NCBI GenBank assembly: GCA_023433825.1
Contig: JAEYTU010000118.1
Coordinates: forward strand, 1 to 5,539
From: Planctomycetota bacterium
GTDB taxonomy: Bacteria > Planctomycetota > UBA1135 > UBA2386
DNA length: 5,539 nucleotides
Direction of reading: 5' to 3'
The translations under genes were made by a program, and so were the position numbers. Below are positions 1-4,357 of the stretch, piece by piece (the first letter of the stretch is position 1; each line of letters opens with the position of its first letter). A model generated the notes under the pieces. It was not told the origin of the DNA and searched no databases. It saw nothing but the letters and a program-made list of their open reading frames with translations.

Positions 1-603
1 GCCGAGCCCGTCGGCCCGAACCGCGATGCCGGTCTCACGCACCGTGACGACCGCGAACGGAGCCGGCTCGCCGTTCGCGACGCGCGCATGGCCCTCGCCG
101 ACCCGCGGCGACGGTTGCGGGGCTGCATCGACCGGCGCGTCGGACTCCCACGGGGGCAGATCGCGCACCGTGACGACGAGCGGAGACGGCGTCATGGGGC
201 CTGGGGTCGGGGCATGCCGCACCGTCTCGGTGCGGAACGACTTCGCCTGGACGACGAGCGTCCGCGTCGTCGCGGCGTCGCCGGGAAGGTCGAACCAACC
301 GGCAGGATCCGTGCGGACGCGCAGTGGCGCACCGAGCTCGCGCACCTCCGCGTCGGCCACCGGCCACCCGAAGTGGTCGACGACCCTGCCGCGAAGCACC
401 GCTGCGGCGGTCGTCGCCACGTCGGTGTCGGGGCGCGGCATCCGGACGACTTTCGGCGTGTCGTCGGTGACCGACGCCGCGCTGCTCGTCCGCACGTCCC
501 GAGGCGTCGTCGGCGCGAGTCGCTCTTCCAGCGTTCCGCTGAACCACAGCCAGATCCCGGCCAGGGCGAGGAACAGCAGGACGAAATGCGAGGGACGGGT
601 CAT
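1..603 (-). CDS. Membrane-anchored protein with carboxypeptidase-regulatory-like repeats (3' end beyond window)
   Basis: Reading down from the ATG at 603-601 gives 201 codons with no stop, so the C-terminus lies beyond the left edge. Residues 7-21 (FVLLFLALAGIWLWF) form one hydrophobic segment after a short basic N-terminus. It is either an uncleaved signal anchor or a signal peptide, so the rest should lie outside the cytoplasmic membrane. A low-complexity Thr/Ala/Pro linker follows. At about residues 89-115 a stretch beginning LRGRVVDHFGWPVADAEV and ending TDPAGWFDLPG matches the carboxypeptidase-regulatory-like (transthyretin-like) beta-sandwich pattern. A second, weaker copy (GEGHARVANGEPAPFAVVTV) begins near residue 168 and is cut by the edge. 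Such domains are usually non-catalytic adhesion or structural modules, so no enzymatic role can be given. The gene is divergent from the glycosyltransferase gene. The reading frame is firm; the specific function is unknown. Confidence 0.78.
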   Translation of the reverse strand, partial: MTRPSHFVLLFLALAGIWLWFSGTLEERLAPTTPRDVRTSSAASVTDDTPKVVRMPRPDTDVATTAAAVLRGRVVDHFGWPVADAEVRELGAPLRVRTDPAGWFDLPGDAATTRTLVVQAKSFRTETVRHAPTPGPMTPSPLVVTVRDLPPWESDAPVDAAPQPSPRVGEGHARVANGEPAPFAVVTVRETGIAVRADGLG

Positions 604-730
604 GGCACGAAGGCGGGGATCCTACTGCGCGACCCGCGGGGCATGCAGTCTGCCCTCGGCTTCGTCGGCGCCAGGCCGCGGCGCGAGTCCGCGTGCTTGC
701 GTGAACGGCGGCGCGCGGGATCCTCCGCGC
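604..730. other. Divergent intergenic region, presumed promoters both ways
   Basis: These 127 bases separate the starts of the anchored protein gene (leftward) and the glycosyltransferase gene (rightward), so promoters for both should lie here. On the minus strand TAGGAT (624-619) resembles a -10 box about 15 bases before the leftward ATG, but no convincing -35 partner is seen. No ribosome binding site is recognisable for either gene. This entry rests on gene layout rather than on a clear motif. Confidence 0.3.
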
Positions 731-1534
731 ATGCCCGGTACTGCGACCTTCGACTCGACTGCGCCGGCGGCGCGCGAATCCGAAGCGTCCAGGGCCGGCG
801 CGCGCGGCTCACTGACGATCGTGATCCCGTGCTACCACGAGGCCGACGCGATCCCGGAGCTCGCCGTTCGGTTGCACGCGTTCCACGCGGACGAAGGTCG
901 CCGCCGTCAGCTCGACTTCGTGTTCGTCGACGACGGGTCCGCCGATGCGACGCACGACCTGCTCGTCCTGCACTGCGCCGACCTGCCGAGCCGGATCCTT
1001 CGGCACCCGCAGAACCTCGGTCTGACGGCGGCGCTCGCGACCGGGTCGCGAGCCGCGACGGGCGCGCTCGTCGGCTGGTTCGACGCCGACCTGACCTACG
1101 CGCCCGACGTCCTCGCGCAGCTCGCCCGCGCCGTCGACGGCGGCGCTTCGATCGCGACGGCGTCGTGCCATCACCCGCTCGGTCGCATGGAGGGCGTTCC
1201 GCCGTTCCGCGCCATGCTGTCGCGCCTCGCATCGCGGCTGTATCGCGTCGCCAGCGGCGCGCCGTTGCACACGTTCACGTGCATGGTCCGTGTGCACCGC
1301 CGCGACGTGCTCGCGACGCTGCCGCTTTCGGCACCCGGGTTCCTCGGCGTCGCCGAGAGTCTGCTGGCCGCGATCGCCGCTGGCCGCGAAGTCGTCGAAG
1401 TTCCGGCGACGTTGCGCGCGCGGCAGCGCGGCGCCAGCAAGATGCGCGTCGTCCGCGCGGGACTCGCGCACCTTCGACTGATGTTCGCGGCACTGCAGCA
1501 GCGGATCCGCGCCGGTCGCCCCGCAGTGCGGTGA
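731..1534 (+). CDS. Family 2 glycosyltransferase, dolichol/polyprenyl-phosphate sugar synthase-like, soluble
   Basis: A complete 267-residue GT-A fold glycosyltransferase, likely moving a sugar from a nucleotide-sugar donor to a lipid phosphate or another acceptor at the cytoplasmic membrane face. The fold opens with LTIVIPCYHEADAIPEL (28-44). FVFVDDGSAD (63-72) holds the nucleotide-binding acidic pair. HPQNLGLTAALATG (92-105) matches the N-x-G-x-x-A-A block of polyprenyl-phosphate synthases. WFDADLTY (116-123) carries the metal-binding DxD-type motif at D118 and D120. The C-terminal end of the fold shows FLGVAESLLAA (204-214), EVP (223-225) and the RGASKM motif (233-238) typical of DPM1/DPG-like enzymes. 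There is no C-terminal membrane segment, unlike many GtrB or ArnC relatives. The ATG at 731 is chosen because homology starts about 28 residues later. Upstream in-frame starts (GTG 701, ATG 602) add only Arg/Gly/Ala-rich sequence, and the ATG at 602 overlaps the divergent gene's start. Sugar and acceptor cannot be told from sequence. Confidence 0.9.
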   Translation: MPGTATFDSTAPAARESEASRAGARGSLTIVIPCYHEADAIPELAVRLHAFHADEGRRRQLDFVFVDDGSADATHDLLVLHCADLPSRILRHPQNLGLTAALATGSRAATGALVGWFDADLTYAPDVLAQLARAVDGGASIATASCHHPLGRMEGVPPFRAMLSRLASRLYRVASGAPLHTFTCMVRVHRRDVLATLPLSAPGFLGVAESLLAAIAAGREVVEVPATLRARQRGASKMRVVRAGLAHLRLMFAALQQRIRAGRPAVR

Positions 1535-1538
1535 CTCG

Positions 1539-1617
1539 CCCATCGCGGCCCGCGATCGGGCCGCAGCCCAAGGTCTTCGCGCTTCGCGCGAAGACCGACA
1601 TCGCGGGCCGCGATGGG
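1539..1617. terminator. Nested perfect inverted repeat, likely bidirectional terminator or structured RNA end
   Basis: An 18-base arm at 1539-1556 is perfectly complementary to 1600-1617. Inside sits a second perfect hairpin, 10-base arms 1572-1581 and 1587-1596 around a CTTCG loop. Each outer arm is itself nearly palindromic (ATCGCGG, one base, CCGCGAT). A competing 8-base stem, GCGGCCCG (1545-1552) with CGGGCCGC (1557-1564) and a CGAT loop, could form instead of the outer stem. The element starts five bases after the glycosyltransferase stop, between convergent genes, so a transcription end is the natural reading. No T-tract follows on either strand, so it is not a classical Rho-independent terminator. 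Confidence 0.65.
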
Positions 1618-1706
1618 ACAGTGCTTGTTGGGGCCTCTCGTGCCGCTCGCGACACCGTCGGCAAATGGCCACTGCCAAGGAACGCACCCAACAAACTGTT
1701 GCACCA

Positions 1707-1739
1707 CGCGAGGAATCGCGGCACTACCGGCGCAGCCGG
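1707..1739 (-). terminator. Two small hairpins downstream of the Ord-like gene (weak)
   Basis: Eight bases beyond the stop of the minus-strand dehydrogenase gene, CCGGC (1727-1731) and GCCGG (1735-1739) pair around a 3-base loop. CGCGA (1707-1711) and TCGCG (1716-1720) pair around a 4-base loop. Both stems have only five base pairs and no T-tract follows. Their position at the end of the operon is the main support, and small stems are common by chance at this GC content. Confidence 0.25.
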
Positions 1740-1747
1740 CGCGGTGG

Positions 1748-2746
1748 TCACCGCGCGAGGCGTGGCGGCGGGATCTCCAGCACGGTCTTGAGGCCGGGGC
1801 TCGCCGCGGCGGCGGAGTGCAGCGTGTTGACGAGGATCGCGGCCGTCGCCTGATCGCCGGGAATGCCGCCCTCGAAGCGCAACCGGATCGTCGGCGTGCC
1901 GGTCAACGTGATGTCGTCGTGCGGCGCCGGTGCGCCGACGTACATCGACAAGTCGAGCTCGACGACGAGTTCCGCGCCGCGGCGGCCTTGTCCAACGTTG
2001 CGGATGCCGGCGACCTGTCCCTTGCCGACGGTCAGGAACGGCGTGATCCGTTCCTCGGTCGCGAGCACCGGTTCGAGCGTCTGCGTGATCGAGTCGAGCT
2101 GCAGACCGATCGCGCGACCGAGCAGCGCGACCGACTCGCGCATCCCGATGTGGCCGAAACGCCCGGACTGCTCGGCGACGCGGAACTCGTCGACGGTCAT
2201 GCCGGCACCGACCTTCCGTTGCAGCGGCAGACGACGCGTGCCGGCGTCGACGACGCGCTCGCAACGAACGTGGCCGACGTCGAACGTCGCCGCCGACGCG
2301 ACCGTCGCCACGTAGTCCATCGCGAAGCCCGGATTGACGCCGGTGCCGACGATCGTCGCTCCGCCCGCCTTCGCGGCGGCGTCGATTCGCGCGGCGAGTT
2401 CGGGGTGCTGCAGATCGGGGACGAGCAGTTCTTCGGTCGACGACACGACGTCGACACCGGCCTCGGCCGCGAGCAGCAACTGCTCGGCGACGACCGGCAG
2501 GAACGAAGAAGTGCAATGCAGGATCGCGTCCGGACGCAGCCGCGCGATCGCCGCCGCCGCGTCGGGCTCGACGACGACGTTCGTCCGCCGGCCGAGCGCG
2601 AGCAGATCGCCGAGATCCTTGCCGACCTTCTGCGGATCGAGGTCGACGGCGCCGACGAGTTCGATCGAAGTCCGAGTCAGCGCGAAGCGAGCGGCAGCCA
2701 TGCCGATCGGTCCGAGCCCGAACGAGAGAACGCGCAATCTGGTCAT
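1748..2746 (-). CDS. NAD(P)-dependent dehydrogenase, 2,4-diaminopentanoate dehydrogenase (Ord)/DapB-like family
   Basis: A complete 332-residue cytoplasmic oxidoreductase. The N-terminal Rossmann domain begins with VLSFGLGPIG (6-15), the dinucleotide-binding glycine loop. VGAVDLDPQKVGKDLG (31-46) places the acidic residue D35 at the end of beta strand 2. HCTSSFLP (77-84) and EELLVP (105-110) continue the fold. The family-diagnostic block GTGVNPGFAMD spans 134-144, followed by GHIGMRES (198-205) and GGIPGDQATAAILVN (293-307). The characterised member, Ord of ornithine-fermenting clostridia, oxidatively deaminates 2,4-diaminopentanoate. Most relatives, often annotated as dihydrodipicolinate reductase-like, have no known substrate. 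No ornithine aminomutase or thiolase genes are visible here, so that exact reaction is doubtful. The start ATG overlaps the pdxT stop in ATGA, which implies translational coupling, and the gene looks like the last of the pdxS-pdxT unit. Family assignment is good; substrate is unknown. Confidence 0.87.
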   Translation of the reverse strand: MTRLRVLSFGLGPIGMAAARFALTRTSIELVGAVDLDPQKVGKDLGDLLALGRRTNVVVEPDAAAAIARLRPDAILHCTSSFLPVVAEQLLLAAEAGVDVVSSTEELLVPDLQHPELAARIDAAAKAGGATIVGTGVNPGFAMDYVATVASAATFDVGHVRCERVVDAGTRRLPLQRKVGAGMTVDEFRVAEQSGRFGHIGMRESVALLGRAIGLQLDSITQTLEPVLATEERITPFLTVGKGQVAGIRNVGQGRRGAELVVELDLSMYVGAPAPHDDITLTGTPTIRLRFEGGIPGDQATAAILVNTLHSAAAASPGLKTVLEIPPPRLAR

Positions 2747-3357
2747 GAGGTCGTCGCGGACGTGGTGGTGGTGGTGGACGCGGCCGCGAGTGAGTCGACG
2801 AACCAGCGCGTCGCGAAGTGTCCCTCATCGAGTTCGGGATGGAAACACGCAGCGAGGATCGGACCTTGGCGCAGCAGCACCGGATCGCCGCCGCGACGCG
2901 CGAGCACTTCGACGCCGGCGCCGACGCGCGTGACGCGCGGTGCGCGGATGAAGGTCCCCCGCGCGTCGGGACCGAGGCCCTCGCCTTCGAGTGCGAACGT
3001 GCCCGACGCGATCTGTCGGCCGTAGCCGTTGCGCTGCACCGTCACGTCGAGGACGCCGAAGCTCTGTTGGCTCGGATCGACGACTTCGCGCGCGAGCAGG
3101 ATCAGCCCGGCGCAGGTCGCGAACACCGGCAACCCGCTCGCACACAGTTCGCGCAGCGGCGCGAACAGCTCGTCGGTGCCGCCGCCGCCGCGCATCTGCC
3201 GCAGCATCACGCCGCTCTCGCCACCGGGAAGCACGAGGCCGGTCAGCCCGTCGAGATCCACGCGCCGGCGGACCTGCCGCGTCGCGACGCCGAGCCGCTG
3301 CAACGCGGCTTCGTGTTCGGCGAAGTCGCCTTGCAGCGCGAGGACTCCGACGACCAT
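2743..3357 (-). CDS. pdxT: PdxT, glutaminase subunit of PLP synthase
   Basis: A 204-residue class I glutamine amidotransferase of the PdxT/SNO family. It hydrolyses glutamine and channels ammonia to PdxS, and in characterised systems up to twelve copies dock on the PdxS dodecamer. It starts with the family's typical VGVLALQGDFAEHEAAL (3-19). LVLPGGES (41-48) is the oxyanion and substrate loop. VFATCAGLILLA (78-89) holds the nucleophile C82. VQRNGYGRQ (107-115) and GTFIRAP (134-140) are family blocks, and CFHPEL (171-176) supplies H173 and E175 of the triad, so the enzyme should be active. The usual GGEST is GGESG here, and a short Gly-rich stretch (RGGGG, 56-60) follows. The protein ends in a Thr/Ser-rich tail (AAASTTTTTSATTS) not typical of the family. 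The start lies 11 bases after the pdxS stop, and the stop overlaps the next gene's start. Confidence 0.95.
   Translation of the reverse strand: MVVGVLALQGDFAEHEAALQRLGVATRQVRRRVDLDGLTGLVLPGGESGVMLRQMRGGGGTDELFAPLRELCASGLPVFATCAGLILLAREVVDPSQQSFGVLDVTVQRNGYGRQIASGTFALEGEGLGPDARGTFIRAPRVTRVGAGVEVLARRGGDPVLLRQGPILAACFHPELDEGHFATRWFVDSLAAASTTTTTSATTS
2762..2777. repeat. Short GGT/ACC trinucleotide run at the 3' end of pdxT
   Basis: Five consecutive GTG units plus one base on the plus strand (ACC-type codons on the coding strand) encode most of the polythreonine stretch in the PdxT tail. A trinucleotide run of this kind can change length by slippage without shifting the frame. It lies 16 bases before the start codon of the downstream dehydrogenase gene. 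Confidence 0.7.
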
Positions 3358-3368
3358 CGCGCCGGCCG

Positions 3369-4286
3369 TCAGTTGCCGCGCCGCGCGAGGCGTTCGTGAT
3401 CGGGCATCGACGTGACTTCGAGGCCGCGCATCGGTTCGCCGAGTCCCTTCGAGACCTCGGCGATGACCTTCGCGTCGCGGAAGTGCGTCGTCGCCTGCAC
3501 GATCGCGCGCGCGCGCCGCGCCGGGTCGCTGGACTTGAACACGCCGCTGCCGACGAACACGGCCTCGGCACCGAGTTGCATCATCAGCGCCGCGTCGGCG
3601 GGCGTCGCGACACCGCCGGCGGAGAAGTTCGGCACCGGCAGGCGGCCGTTCTCGGCGACCCACTGCAGCAGTTCGACCGGAACGCGGTACTCGGTCGCCT
3701 TGCGTTCGAGTTGCCGCACGTCGAGTCCGCGCAACTCGCGGATCCCCGACGTCAGCGCGCGCAGGTGACGCACGGCCTCGACGACGTTGCCGGTCCCGGC
3801 CTCGCCCTTCGTCCGGATCATCGCGGCGCCCTCGTGGATCCGCCGCAGCGCCTCGCCGAGATCGCGGCAACCGCAGACGAACGGCGTCGCGAACGACCGC
3901 TTGTCGACGTGGAACTGTTCGTCGGCCGGCGTCAGCACCTCGCTCTCGTCGATGCAGTCGACCTCGAGCGCCTCGAGGACCTGCGCCTCGACGAAGTGTC
4001 CGATCCGCACCTTCGCCATGATCGGGATCGAGACCGCGGCCTGGATCGCTTCGATCATTCGCGGGTCCGACGCGCGCGCGACGCCGCCGTCGCGGCGGAT
4101 GTCGGCCGGGACGCGTTCGAGCGCCATGACGGCAGCGGCGCCGGCCTCCTCCGCGATGCGCGCCTGCTCGGCGTCGGTGACGTCCATGATGACGCCGCCC
4201 TTCAACTGCTCGCAGAAGCCGATCTTGCTCTTGACCTCCTCGGCGGTGAAGCCGGGGACCATCGGGACGGGATGCTTGGTGCTCAT
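3369..4286 (-). CDS. pdxS: PdxS, pyridoxal 5'-phosphate synthase lyase subunit
   Basis: A 305-residue PdxS/SNZ protein, the (beta/alpha)8-barrel subunit that builds PLP from ribose 5-phosphate, glyceraldehyde 3-phosphate and PdxT-derived ammonia. Conservation is very high: GGVIMDV (30-36, D35 matching catalytic D24 of B. subtilis), ALERVPADIR (55-64), IPIMAKVRIGH (87-97) with K92 matching Schiff-base lysine K81, CIDESEVLTPADE (111-123), PFVCGCRDLGEA (135-146), RTKGEAGTGN (158-167) with K160 matching K149, NFSAGGVATPADAA (220-233) and VFVGSGVFKS (243-252). All key residues are present. The N-terminus is about ten residues longer than the B. subtilis protein, which explains 305 against roughly 294. 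The ATG at 4286 is taken because an earlier in-frame start would overlap the upstream regulator gene and add only Arg/Ser-rich sequence. No Shine-Dalgarno is visible. It is followed closely by pdxT, as in most PLP-synthase operons. Confidence 0.98.
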   Translation of the reverse strand: MSTKHPVPMVPGFTAEEVKSKIGFCEQLKGGVIMDVTDAEQARIAEEAGAAAVMALERVPADIRRDGGVARASDPRMIEAIQAAVSIPIMAKVRIGHFVEAQVLEALEVDCIDESEVLTPADEQFHVDKRSFATPFVCGCRDLGEALRRIHEGAAMIRTKGEAGTGNVVEAVRHLRALTSGIRELRGLDVRQLERKATEYRVPVELLQWVAENGRLPVPNFSAGGVATPADAALMMQLGAEAVFVGSGVFKSSDPARRARAIVQATTHFRDAKVIAEVSKGLGEPMRGLEVTSMPDHERLARRGN

Positions 4287-4350
4287 GACTGGTTCGTGAA
4301 GTCGCGCGGTTCGCTCGGTTCGGATCGATCGATTCGAGTCACAGGTCGAG
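4287..4350 (-). promoter_or_regulatory. Leader between the MocR-type gene and pdxS, candidate control region
   Basis: This is the only sizeable gap within the minus-strand cluster (64 bases). It holds part of a tandem 12-base repeat, an ATCGATCGAT palindrome, and three copies of GGTTCG (4291-4296, 4308-4313, 4317-4322; CGAACC in the direction of pdxS transcription). This density of repeated motifs before pdxS suggests a regulator binding region or an internal promoter. No clear -10 or -35 boxes are recognisable, and pdxS could also be transcribed from upstream of the regulator gene. Confidence 0.4.
4321..4336. repeat. Near-palindrome CGGATCGATCGATTCG upstream of pdxS
   Basis: The central ten bases (4324-4333) are a perfect palindrome. 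The outer two base pairs also match, and one mismatched pair (4323/4334) lies between. It sits 35-50 bases before the pdxS start and its last bases overlap the first copy of the adjoining 12-base repeat. It could be half of a composite operator, or chance, since CGAT-type words are frequent at this GC content. Confidence 0.45.
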
Positions 4351-4357
4351 TCACAGG
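4334..4357. repeat. Perfect tandem direct repeat, 2 x 12 bases, candidate MocR/PdxR operator
   Basis: TCGAGTCACAGG occurs at 4334-4345 and again, immediately adjacent and identical, at 4346-4357. The second copy contains the stop codon of the MocR-type gene (4351-4353), so the repeat straddles the gene end about 50-70 bases before the pdxS start. MocR-family regulators such as GabR and PdxR are known to bind direct-repeat sites, which fits a regulator gene lying next to its target. The repeat is seen directly; the operator role is inferred. Confidence 0.55.

Noticed and set aside
26..730. N-terminal extension of the glycosyltransferase frame back to position 26
   Set aside because: This stretch is antisense to the anchored repeat protein gene, shows no glycosyltransferase similarity and is Arg/Ser/Gly-rich as expected of a shadow frame. 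The GT-A fold begins only after the ATG at 731.
1625..1694. 8-base inverted repeat TTGTTGGG / CCCAACAA
   Set aside because: The 54-base loop and short stem give no good hairpin; likely chance.
88..1791. 567-codon plus-strand open frame
   Set aside because: Arginine-rich, domain-free translation overlapping two better-supported genes; an artefact of high GC and few stop codons.
1275..2828. 517-codon minus-strand open frame overlapping the Ord-like gene
   Set aside because: Arg-rich shadow in another frame of the same strand; the real frame carries the Rossmann and Ord-family motifs.
1613..3025. 470-codon plus-strand open frame antisense to the Ord-like gene and pdxT
   Set aside because: The opposite strand encodes two recognisable conserved enzymes here, and this frame shows no domain.
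3358..3870. Upstream extension of the pdxT frame into pdxS
   Set aside because: PdxT proteins begin at the VGVLALQG motif, which matches the ATG at 3357; the extension is out-of-frame pdxS sequence.
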